Of a stretch of 64,000 nt of DNA, positions 25,380 to 32,883 are shown in pieces; the stretch's first letter is position 1; each line of letters opens with the position of its first letter. The stretch lies in NCBI RefSeq assembly GCF_907165195.1, contig NZ_OU015584.1:186001-250000 (forward strand). Reading direction: 5' to 3'. This DNA is from Parvicella tangerina. Its GTDB lineage: Bacteria; Bacteroidota; Bacteroidia; Flavobacteriales_D; Parvicellaceae. A model generated the notes under the pieces. The model was given only the letters and a program-made list of their open reading frames with translations. It was not told the origin of the DNA and searched no databases. The translations under genes were made by a program, and so were the position numbers.

Positions 25380-25865
25380 CTATAGTATTCGTTCAATTAA
25401 TTTAGCTATTCTTTCTAACCCTTCTACATCCGCTTCGTCAAAATCATCCAACCGATCACTATCAACATCCAGCACACCAATTACGTTGCCTTTAGTGTCT
25501 TGGATGGGAACAACAACTTCTGATTTGGATGCACTACTGCAAGCAATATGACCAGGAAACTCGTCTACATTCGGAACAAGTTGTGTTTGATTTTTCTCCC
25601 AGGCAACACCACAAACTCCTTTACCTTTTTTAATTCTTGTACACGCCAGAGGTCCTTGAAAGGGCCCCAAAACTAGTTCCTCATCCTTTACCAAGTAAAC
25701 GCCCACCCAGAAAAAGCCAAAGCCATATTTAAGGCAAGCCATGATGTTCGCCAAATTAGCTGTAACATCAGTTTCGTCTTCAATGAGCATATTCAGCTGA
25801 GCTAGTGCTTCATCGTATTGCTCTTTTTGAGACTTGTCTTTTTGAATTATAAATGATTCTGCCAT
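25380..25865 (-). CDS. msrC: Free methionine-(R)-sulfoxide reductase (GAF domain)
   Basis: 161 residues, a single GAF domain. The three cysteines of fRMsr enzymes are in place: C75 in PLACTRI, C85 in GKGVCGVAW and C109 in HIACSSASKSE. The enzyme reduces free methionine-R-sulfoxide, using thioredoxin for recycling. It has its own promoter just upstream and is cotranscribed with the Ig-like lipoprotein gene. Confidence 0.9.
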   Translation of the reverse strand: MAESFIIQKDKSQKEQYDEALAQLNMLIEDETDVTANLANIMACLKYGFGFFWVGVYLVKDEELVLGPFQGPLACTRIKKGKGVCGVAWEKNQTQLVPNVDEFPGHIACSSASKSEVVVPIQDTKGNVIGVLDVDSDRLDDFDEADVEGLERIAKLIERIL

Positions 25866-25883
25866 GATTTAATGTGTTGGCAG

Positions 25884-25912
25884 CAAAGTTAAACTTATTG
25901 TCTTACAAACAA
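25884..25912 (-). promoter_or_regulatory. Promoter for the fRMsr gene
   Basis: On the minus strand TTG (complement of 25910-25912) and TAACTTTG (complement of 25884-25891) are 18 nt apart, a near-ideal Bacteroidota promoter. The -33 element lies just outside the response-regulator stop codon, so the promoter overlaps the 3' end of that gene. Confidence 0.7.
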
Positions 25913-26584
25913 CTTAAAGCCCTTACCGTGAACGTTTACGATCTCTACGTTCTCATCCTGCTTGAGGTATTTACGAAGCTTCGCAATATAAACATCCATG
26001 CTTCGGCCATTAAAATAGTTGTCATCTCCCCAAACAGCTTTTAAGGCATTGTTTCTCTCCAACACACCATTTACGTTCTTACAAAGCAACTTCAATAACT
26101 CATTTTCTTTAGTGGTTAGTTTGTGTTGCTCTTCCCCAAGCTTAAGCTGGCGCTCCTCAGAGTTGAATAGGTATTTACCAATTTGGAACTGGGTCATATC
26201 TTCCTCTTCACTTCCTGCTCTTCGCATAATGGCTTGAATACGCACCAATAGCTCTTCCATGGAGAATGGCTTGGTCATGTAGTCGTCAGCCCCAACGGCA
26301 AAACCTTTTAAAGTATCCTCCTTGAGTGATTTTGCAGTTAAGAAGAGCATAGGAACCTTTTTGTCAATCCCACGAATTTCCTCCGCCAATGTGAAACCGT
26401 CTTTTACAGGCATCATGACATCCAATATCAAGAAGTCATAGTCTTCTTTTACGAACAGGTCGTAGCCTTTTTGACCATCTGTTGCCAGGGTACAGTTATA
26501 TCCTTTTGCAATCAGGTATTCGCTCAGTAATGCACCCAAGTTTGGGTCGTCCTCAACTAAAAGTATATTGATTTTCTTACTCAT
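25895..26584 (-). CDS. OmpR-family response regulator
   Basis: 229 residues from ATG 26584 (MSKKINILLVEDD); a longer frame to 26668 would run into the kinase gene. The receiver domain has acidic residues E11, D12 and D13 and phosphoacceptor D55 in LILDVMMP, with K in YMTKPFSMEELL. The winged-helix output domain spans about 130-228. It overlaps the kinase gene by 8 nt. The pair forms a two-component system whose signal is unknown. Confidence 0.94.
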   Translation of the reverse strand: MSKKINILLVEDDPNLGALLSEYLIAKGYNCTLATDGQKGYDLFVKEDYDFLILDVMMPVKDGFTLAEEIRGIDKKVPMLFLTAKSLKEDTLKGFAVGADDYMTKPFSMEELLVRIQAIMRRAGSEEEDMTQFQIGKYLFNSEERQLKLGEEQHKLTTKENELLKLLCKNVNGVLERNNALKAVWGDDNYFNGRSMDVYIAKLRKYLKQDENVEIVNVHGKGFKLFVRQ

Positions 26585-28001
26585 CTTCGTTAGGTTTAAT
26601 AGTTGGTAAAAATATGATGAAGGTACTGCCTTTTCCAAGTGAACTATCCAAAGAAATTTCACCGTCATGGTTTTCCACGATTGACTTTACATAGCTTAAT
26701 CCAAGCCCAAATCCTTTGACATCATGCCGATCTCCAGTTGGTACACGATAGAGCTTTTCAAAGACTTTATTCTGATGTTCTTTAGCAATGCCGATGCCAT
26801 TATCTTTAATCTTGATAACTACTCCGCCCACCAACTTTGTGACGTTAATACTTATCTCTGGCGCACCCGCTGTGTACTTAATAGCATTGTCCAGCAAATT
26901 GTAAAAGACGTTTGAGATATGTACTTTATCTGCATAGATATTAGTGTCTTTTGCTTCATTGATAATTGTGAGGGAACCACCTCGTTTTTGAACCTGAATG
27001 TTAATATGCTGCACGGCACTTTCAATTACTTCGTCAAGCGATACAGTGGATTTTTTCAATTTCAACTCACCCCTTTCGATAACCGCACTTTGCAAAACAC
27101 TTTCAACGAGTGTTCCCAATCTTTTATTCTCATCAGAGATCATGTTGACAAAACGTTCTCTGGAAGTTTCTGTTTTTCCAATATCTTGATCACTCAACGC
27201 CTCACAGGCCAATGAAATGGTTGAAATAGGCGTCTTCAACTCATGGGTCATATTGTTAATGAAGTCGTTTTTAATAATGGATAGCTTTTTCTGCTTAACG
27301 ATCGTACTGATGGTATAGTAGAACGCAAAAATGATAATCAACAGGAACAATGCAGAAAAACCAAGCATCATCCACATGGACCTGATTACAATTCCTCGCT
27401 CATCGGGAATACTCATCAGCAAGAAATAACGTGCTCCAAACATATCCAGCGGAAAAAGTTCAACCTGATATTTACTGTTCAACAATTTATCTTCATCGGT
27501 AGTGTTGGCATAATGCATCTCGCCAAAATCATTGAAAACACCGAATTTAAACTTGGCTTTGATACCGTTAGTCAAGAGCACTCGATCAATAATTGAATCC
27601 AACACCTCTTGTGGCAGTCTTTCTTCTATCGGCAATGGATTGCCAAAGGAAAACAGTTCCTGCATCAGGTCATTCATCATCTTGTTTTTCGCCTGAATAT
27701 TCGTGCTGGCATTGGAGTAGTGAATTGCCCCGGTCACAGAGTCATAGACTATAGTGCCATGTACTTTTTGGTTGATTTTATTGATCAGCTGGTAAGGATC
27801 TTTTTCTTGCATAACATGCATGGCCTCATATCGATTCACTTCATCAATGATGTCTACCATGGATGCGTTGACCTTATTTTCCAACTCATTTCTTCCCTGT
27901 TCAATAGCGCCATTGATCCAGTAGAACTGAATAAAGACAAGCCCAAGGAGCGCAATCCCTGAAATGATCGTAATGATGATAATGTAACTCTTCTGAAACA
28001 A
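26577..28001 (-). CDS. Sensor histidine kinase
   Basis: 474 residues. Two membrane segments (about 6-30 and 212-233) enclose a periplasmic sensor domain of about 180 residues. The phosphorylated histidine is H253 in THELKTPIS. The ATP-binding boxes follow: YNLLDNAIKYT (N), DNGIGIAK (G1) and GFGLGLSYV (G2). It is the HisKA/HATPase type and partners with the response regulator overlapping its 3' end. The sensor region has no family I can name. Confidence 0.94.
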   Translation of the reverse strand: MFQKSYIIIITIISGIALLGLVFIQFYWINGAIEQGRNELENKVNASMVDIIDEVNRYEAMHVMQEKDPYQLINKINQKVHGTIVYDSVTGAIHYSNASTNIQAKNKMMNDLMQELFSFGNPLPIEERLPQEVLDSIIDRVLLTNGIKAKFKFGVFNDFGEMHYANTTDEDKLLNSKYQVELFPLDMFGARYFLLMSIPDERGIVIRSMWMMLGFSALFLLIIIFAFYYTISTIVKQKKLSIIKNDFINNMTHELKTPISTISLACEALSDQDIGKTETSRERFVNMISDENKRLGTLVESVLQSAVIERGELKLKKSTVSLDEVIESAVQHINIQVQKRGGSLTIINEAKDTNIYADKVHISNVFYNLLDNAIKYTAGAPEISINVTKLVGGVVIKIKDNGIGIAKEHQNKVFEKLYRVPTGDRHDVKGFGLGLSYVKSIVENHDGEISLDSSLGKGSTFIIFLPTIKPNEDE

Positions 28002-28127
28002 ATCTGTACTAATCTAAAACTCAAAAATAAAGTAGAAAGTATAGCTTTCAACGTTTGTTAACAGTATTTAACGCAAAAGAGCCTTTTTCTACGAAAGGTA
28101 GTATAAGTCACATAACTCGATTAGGAT

Positions 28128-28159
28128 ATTGCCGACTAGTTAAGTTCAGGTTATATTTG
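28128..28159 (+). promoter_or_regulatory. Promoter for the nitroreductase gene
   Basis: ATTG (28128-28131) and TATATTTG (28152-28159) are 20 nt apart, matching the Bacteroidota promoter. The gene starts at 28178, so the leader is about 12 nt. Confidence 0.68.
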
Positions 28160-28177
28160 TGAATATTATTTAAGACA

Positions 28178-28768
28178 ATGAAATACAACCTAAGTGAAAT
28201 AACCGAAGTAATCCAGAACAGAAGAACCATCTTTCCAGAGCAATACTCTGAGCGTAAGGTGCATCGGGAGATCGTGGAGAAGATCCTGAATAATGCTGTT
28301 TGGGCTCCCTCTCATGGCATGACACAGCCGTGGAGGTTTAGAGTCTATATGAACGATCAATTAACGGAGCTAAGTGATTTTTTAAGTAATACTTACAAAG
28401 AATTTATTGGGGACAATTTTGATCAGGGAAAGTTCGACAAAATTAAGAGAAGACCCTTGTTAAGTTCTGCCGTTATCGTAGTGAATATGGCTCGTGATAA
28501 ACGTGAAAAAATCTTAGAAATCGAGGAAGTAGAAGCGGTAGCATGTGCTGTTCAAAATATGTACTTGACAGCAACGGCTTACGGAATAGGAGGGTTTTGG
28601 TCGACTCCAAAATTTATTTACACAGACCTAGTGAAGGAGTTTTTTGAACTGGGAGAAAATGATAAGTGCCTTGGCATCTTTTACCTGGGATATCCCAAGG
28701 AAGAAATTGGTTGGCCAAAAGGACAAAGAAAGCCCATAGAGTACGTAACGAAATGGGTGGGAGAATAA
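28178..28768 (+). CDS. Nitroreductase-family protein
   Basis: 196 residues. The FMN-binding fold is seen in the early RRTIFPEQYSERKVHRE region, the WAPSHGMTQPWRFRVY segment (flavin-phosphate loop) and the GIGGFWSTPKF motif. The closing KEEIGWPKGQRKP is the usual C-terminal tail. Members use NAD(P)H to reduce nitro compounds, quinones or similar acceptors. The gene stands alone with its own promoter. Confidence 0.88.
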   Translation: MKYNLSEITEVIQNRRTIFPEQYSERKVHREIVEKILNNAVWAPSHGMTQPWRFRVYMNDQLTELSDFLSNTYKEFIGDNFDQGKFDKIKRRPLLSSAVIVVNMARDKREKILEIEEVEAVACAVQNMYLTATAYGIGGFWSTPKFIYTDLVKEFFELGENDKCLGIFYLGYPKEEIGWPKGQRKPIEYVTKWVGE

Positions 28769-28813
28769 TCGGCAAAAAATTCTTGAGAAAGATTCATTAT
28801 TCCAATGTCTGAT

Positions 28814-28821
28814 TATATTTG
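28814..28821 (+). promoter_or_regulatory. -7 box for pdhB
   Basis: TATATTTG at 28814-28821 matches TAnnTTTG exactly, 20 nt before the ATG at 28842. A good -33 TTTG is not obvious at the expected distance. Confidence 0.5.
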
Positions 28822-28841
28822 TAAGACAAAACTATACACAC

Positions 28842-29822
28842 ATGAGAGAAGTACAATTCAGAGAAGCACTTAACGAAGCAATGAGTGAAGAAATGCGAAG
28901 AGACCGAGATGTCTTTTTGTTAGGGGAGGAAGTTGCTGAATATAATGGTGCTTATAAAGTGTCTCAGGGCATGCTGGATGAATTTGGCGCAGATCGAGTG
29001 ATCGATACACCAATTGCAGAACTAGGTTTTGCTGGAATTGCCGTTGGAGCATCCATGAACGGGTTAAGACCAATCGTTGAATTCATGACCTGGAACTTTG
29101 CAATCCTTGCAGCTGATCAGATCATCAACTCGGCTGCGAAAATGCTGCAGATGTCTGGTGGTCAGTACGGTTGTCCGATTGTCTTTAGAGGAGGTAACGG
29201 ACAAGCAGGTCAGTTAGCGGCTACGCACTCTCAAAGTTTTGAAGCATTTTATGCGCACGTACCTGGTTTGAAAGTGATCACACCTTCTAATCCAGCAGAT
29301 GCTAAAGGACTATTGAAATCTGCTATTAGAGATAATGATCCTGTTGTTTTCTTGGAGTCTGAAAAGATGTATGGAGATAAGGGTATGATTCCAGAAGGAG
29401 AATACCTAACTCCAATCGGGAAAGCAGATATTAAAAGGAAAGGTTCTGATGTGACGATCGTCTCTTTCGGTAAGATCATCAAAGTTGCTTATGAAGCTGC
29501 TGACGTCTTAGCGAAGGAAGGCATCGAATGCGAGATCATCGACTTGAGAACGATCCGACCTATTGATTATGATACTGTGATTGAGTCGATTAAGAAAACG
29601 AATCGATGTGTGGTGGTAGAAGAGAGCTGGCCATTGGCTTCTATCTCTTCAGAATTAGCGTACTGGATCCAGCGATATGCATTTGATTTTATGGATGCGC
29701 CAGTTTACAGAGTTACGCAATCAGATACACCTTTTGCGTTCGCAAAACCATTGATTGAAGAGGCATTACCGAATGTTAAAAGAATTGTAGATGCGGTGAA
29801 AGCATCGATGTATGTGGCGTAA
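28842..29822 (+). CDS. pdhB: Pyruvate dehydrogenase E1 beta subunit
   Basis: 326 residues, the normal length. It starts MREVQFREALNEAMSEEM and has the family blocks LLGEEVAEYNGAYKVSQG, PIAELGFAGIAVGASMNG and RGGNGQAGQLAATHSQSF. A DPVVFLESEKMYG block follows. Together with an alpha subunit it forms the thiamine-dependent E1 that decarboxylates pyruvate. The alpha subunit gene is not adjacent, and a terminator follows, so this beta gene is a single unit. A branched-chain 2-oxoacid E1 is possible but less likely from the sequence. Confidence 0.9.
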   Translation: MREVQFREALNEAMSEEMRRDRDVFLLGEEVAEYNGAYKVSQGMLDEFGADRVIDTPIAELGFAGIAVGASMNGLRPIVEFMTWNFAILAADQIINSAAKMLQMSGGQYGCPIVFRGGNGQAGQLAATHSQSFEAFYAHVPGLKVITPSNPADAKGLLKSAIRDNDPVVFLESEKMYGDKGMIPEGEYLTPIGKADIKRKGSDVTIVSFGKIIKVAYEAADVLAKEGIECEIIDLRTIRPIDYDTVIESIKKTNRCVVVEESWPLASISSELAYWIQRYAFDFMDAPVYRVTQSDTPFAFAKPLIEEALPNVKRIVDAVKASMYVA

Positions 29823-29844
29823 GTTGAGTATAAGATAATTGTAG

Positions 29845-29870
29845 AAAGGGAGCCAATGGTTCCCTTTTTT
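29845..29870 (+). terminator. Rho-independent terminator after pdhB
   Basis: AAAGGGAGCC and GGTTCCCTTT form a stem around a 3-base loop and are followed by six T residues. It begins 23 nt after the stop codon. Confidence 0.88.
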
Positions 29871-29924
29871 ATTTGGTAAATAATCCCTTTCACTTAATTA
29901 GCCTAATAGATCCTTACAATTTAA

Positions 29925-30392
29925 TTACATCCCATGACTGTTCAACAGCGCCTCTACATCCTTAATTAATGCTGATTGGTCATGATCAAAAGAAATACCT
30001 TGCCAGTTGGGTTCTTCAGAGAGTGAAAATGAATGTTCATTGCTCATGTTGAGTTGCAGCATGAACTTCGTTTGCTCCAACCATCTTTTGGCTTTGGTTT
30101 TCTTGTCTGCTGCTAATTCAACCTTAGCGTATTCAAGGAATAATTTTGCTAGATCGTTGAGATGATCATTCGTGAAATTTCGCGCTTCGAAGAATGCCTG
30201 CAACTCACCTTCTGGCAATTGCAAGAAGACGTCAATATCAATATTCAGTTCTTCTTTCAATGTTTGCGTAGTATGTTCTGAAGCAGTACCGATTTGTCCT
30301 TTGCTTTTCAGACTAAAGAAGGTATCCAGCATTTTGGTCAGTACCTTACCCAATTGCTCAATTTGATCCTTTATGAGGTCACGTCTTTTCAT
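29925..30392 (-). CDS. Conserved hypothetical helical protein
   Basis: 155 residues beginning MKRRDLIKDQIEQLGKVLTK. It appears helical and acidic in its second half and has no membrane segment or signal. The overall pattern (an N-terminal IEQL...LGKVL helix, then a long helical body) resembles a Bacteroidota family of unknown function, possibly DUF6483; that is a guess. It starts 3 nt after the small membrane protein gene and closes the six-gene run. Confidence 0.65.
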   Translation of the reverse strand: MKRRDLIKDQIEQLGKVLTKMLDTFFSLKSKGQIGTASEHTTQTLKEELNIDIDVFLQLPEGELQAFFEARNFTNDHLNDLAKLFLEYAKVELAADKKTKAKRWLEQTKFMLQLNMSNEHSFSLSEEPNWQGISFDHDQSALIKDVEALLNSHGM

Positions 30393-30395
30393 GGT

Positions 30396-30731
30396 CTAAA
30401 TCGATATTCCGCCCAAACAGGTTCCGAAGCCAATGATTAACATAAAAATAGATGTGATCAGTTGGTAGTTTCCTTGTGATCTGAACTTAGCGTTACTATG
30501 AAACCGCCAGATGAAACCCACTATCAATCCAATAATGAAATGAGCCCCGACTGCTAGAATCATGAAAATTCCGAAACCTAAAACGACTGCTTCACCCTTT
30601 GCTCCAAAGCCAACCAATGCTCTCAGCAGGATACTATAAGTTAACATAATAATCAGATTGATTAAAAAGATTTTTGAAAAGGAGACATCATCCTCTGGAG
30701 GTTGGTCACTATCGATTAGATCTTCATTCAT
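30396..30731 (-). CDS. Small membrane protein beside the radical SAM gene
   Basis: 111 residues with three hydrophobic segments (about 21-43, 46-70 and 85-108). It starts with an ATG overlapping the stop of the radical SAM gene by 4 nt, a sign of tight coupling. No catalytic motif was recognised. Given its place it may anchor or assist the radical SAM enzyme or the Lgt-like protein, but this is only inference. Confidence 0.7.
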   Translation of the reverse strand: MNEDLIDSDQPPEDDVSFSKIFLINLIIMLTYSILLRALVGFGAKGEAVVLGFGIFMILAVGAHFIIGLIVGFIWRFHSNAKFRSQGNYQLITSIFMLIIGFGTCLGGISI

Positions 30732-32128
30732 ATAAAGCTATTTTTCCTGAGTGATTCAAGCTTCTTTTCCATCCCTTTACGATAAAATAAATTCATAGTT
30801 TCGAAGGGAATGATTTGCCCCTTTTCATTGACAATGTGAACACAAGATTTTTTAATTGCCCTTACGTCAAAATCATAGGCGTCCATAAAGTTCATGATAA
30901 TTATCCTGAAGAGGTTATTATACCCTAAGTCTGGCGCAGATACGGACGGCAAGCAACAGAGTAATTGATTCATTTCTTTCGTGCTGAGCTCAGGTGAATT
31001 TCCTGTGCTAAATAATGCCAGTGCATGTTGGTGCAGTTCTGTATCTTGTTCATAAACTATGGTGTTTTTACCATTGTTGAGAAGTAATTCTGGGTCCACA
31101 TAACGTGTCATTGGGATTACATCATTGTTTATTTTAAGTGCATACGCCATGATTAAAGCATCTGGGTTACATGGTACTGGAATAAGATCATTGCTATTAA
31201 AAATAGGAGATTGTTCCAGAATTAGTCGCCTGACCTCCGAGTTGGTAATCCGGTCTTTTGAAGGGTCAAAATTTGCAAGCCTACCGCTAATGGATGTGGG
31301 TTGAAAGGTTACGCCTCGTACACTTTTTTGTTGGAGAGCGAAATCAATTATACTTCCGATTTCTCCTTCATTTAGCCCTTTTTGAAGAGTAACCACCAGC
31401 GTTGTACTAAGGTCAAGTTCATTCAAATTGTCAAGGGCTTCTTTTCTGATGTTCGATAGATCTGCTCCTCTCATTTGCTGAAGAACTTCAGGGTCCAGAG
31501 AATCAAATTGAAGGTAGATTTCAAAGTCTGGCATATAACTCGCAAGTCGTTGGACAAAAGCCTTGTCTTTAGCAATTTTGATTCCGTTTGTATTGACCAT
31601 TAAATGTTTGATCGGTTGCATTTTTGCGTAGTCCAGAATTTCGAAGAAATCAGGGTGTATTGTTGGTTCCCCTCCGCTTAGTTGAACAACATCAGGCTCT
31701 CCTTCGCTTCTGACAATCGAATCGATCATCCCTTTTATCTCATCTAAAGAACGATGACGACCATGTGTCGGAGAGGAGCTGGCGTAACATGTCGGACAGG
31801 TTAAATTACAGCGGTCAGTGACTTCAACCAAAGTTAAACACGAGTGTTGCTCATGATCGGTGCACAAGCCACAATCATATGGACAACCATATTTTACAGG
31901 CGTATGAGGCTTAATTGGATATTCCGAAGCTTTATTGTAGTTTCTAATCTCTTTATAGAAGTCAATATCATCTGCTATGATCGTCTTCTGAAAGCCATGT
32001 TCTTTGCAGTGTTTAAGCATGAAGACTTTGTTGTCTTCAAAAACAATCTTGGCACTAATTTGCTTGTGACACTCTACACAAAGTGAGATGGTGTGATCAT
32101 AGTATATGTAATTCTTATTGGTCAACAA
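30728..32128 (-). CDS. Cysteine-rich radical SAM enzyme, tetraether-synthase (Tes/Mss)-like
   Basis: 466 residues. The radical SAM cluster motif CX3CX2C is C107, C111 and C114 (DRCNLTCPTCY), and SGGEPT (151-156) is the SAM-binding block. Upstream lie C17, C20 and C41, with HG after C41 (a rubredoxin-like pattern), and C82, C86, C89 and C97 (GCPYDCGLC), typical of the COG1964 family. Further cysteines come late (LLCCLPS, KKSCVHI). Known relatives include archaeal tetraether synthase (MJ0619) and bacterial enzymes that join lipid tails. It overlaps the Lgt-like gene by 14 nt and the small membrane protein by 4 nt. The substrate is unknown; a lipid is inferred from family and context. Confidence 0.82.
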   Translation of the reverse strand: MLTNKNYIYYDHTISLCVECHKQISAKIVFEDNKVFMLKHCKEHGFQKTIIADDIDFYKEIRNYNKASEYPIKPHTPVKYGCPYDCGLCTDHEQHSCLTLVEVTDRCNLTCPTCYASSSPTHGRHRSLDEIKGMIDSIVRSEGEPDVVQLSGGEPTIHPDFFEILDYAKMQPIKHLMVNTNGIKIAKDKAFVQRLASYMPDFEIYLQFDSLDPEVLQQMRGADLSNIRKEALDNLNELDLSTTLVVTLQKGLNEGEIGSIIDFALQQKSVRGVTFQPTSISGRLANFDPSKDRITNSEVRRLILEQSPIFNSNDLIPVPCNPDALIMAYALKINNDVIPMTRYVDPELLLNNGKNTIVYEQDTELHQHALALFSTGNSPELSTKEMNQLLCCLPSVSAPDLGYNNLFRIIIMNFMDAYDFDVRAIKKSCVHIVNEKGQIIPFETMNLFYRKGMEKKLESLRKNSFI

Positions 32129-32867
32129 CAGGTTTACGTTTGATCAAAAATACAAAGAAATAATAGGTAAGTCCAATGATGCATGCAATTTGGATAGTAC
32201 TTAACCCAGAGTCCCAGAAAAATACTGGCTTGATGTATTCCAATAGAAACCTAAAGACTAGATAAGCGATCATGAAAAGTTTAAACAGTAGCCCATTTCG
32301 TAAACGGATCTTTTTGGAAATTCCATAAAGGATCGAGGCCAGAACCAATAGAAATATGATTTCATAAAGAGCAACAGGATGTCTGTGCAAACCATCTCCC
32401 AGATCCATTCCGAGAAAAAAGTGGGTTTCTACTCCATAAGTCATTTCGTAAATGCCATTGCTGAAGCAACCAATACGACCAATACTCATCCCCAAAATGA
32501 TCGGAAAAACAAAGATATCTCCAGAATTTTTCTTTTCATGGATCAGTAATTTAACGAGCTCAACACTAAATAGACCTCCAAGTAAGCCTCCCACAATCGT
32601 TTTGGTTGCAAAAAAGTAGAGAAACAGATGTTTTGAGTTAGCAAGGGCATTAGGATCCTCTAAACCTCCTACTAACCTACTCCCTAAAAAGGCACCCAAT
32701 GTTGCACCAATTATAATAAGGAAACGATTGGCTTTTGAAATGGGGTCTTTAGTTTTTTTTCGGAGGAAAATGTAAAAACGAAAAGCAGTAAAAAAGGCCA
32801 ACAATTCAAAAATCAGATGAGCACTGACTTTGTATGAGCCATATCCGAATTCTATTGGGAAAGTCAT
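32115..32867 (-). CDS. Lgt-like membrane transferase (second copy)
   Basis: 250 residues with about seven membrane segments. It keeps family landmarks: TIVGGLLGGLFSVE (90-103), GRIGCFSNG (130-138) and RHPVALYE (162-169), then FRFLLEYIKP near 205. The usual signature GR-x-G-N is altered to GRIGC, as in short Lgt-like paralogues. The housekeeping lgt is at 15456. This one lies in an operon with the cysteine-rich radical SAM enzyme, so its acceptor or donor lipid may differ. It starts 16 nt after the nucleoside transporter stop. Confidence 0.82.
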   Translation of the reverse strand: MTFPIEFGYGSYKVSAHLIFELLAFFTAFRFYIFLRKKTKDPISKANRFLIIIGATLGAFLGSRLVGGLEDPNALANSKHLFLYFFATKTIVGGLLGGLFSVELVKLLIHEKKNSGDIFVFPIILGMSIGRIGCFSNGIYEMTYGVETHFFLGMDLGDGLHRHPVALYEIIFLLVLASILYGISKKIRLRNGLLFKLFMIAYLVFRFLLEYIKPVFFWDSGLSTIQIACIIGLTYYFFVFLIKRKPVVDQ

Positions 32868-32883
32868 GATTGAAGTAATTGCG

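Noticed and set aside
26585-26668. Longer response-regulator start
   Set aside because: It would extend 84 nt into the kinase gene, while the ATG at 26584 gives the standard MSKKINILLVEDD beginning.
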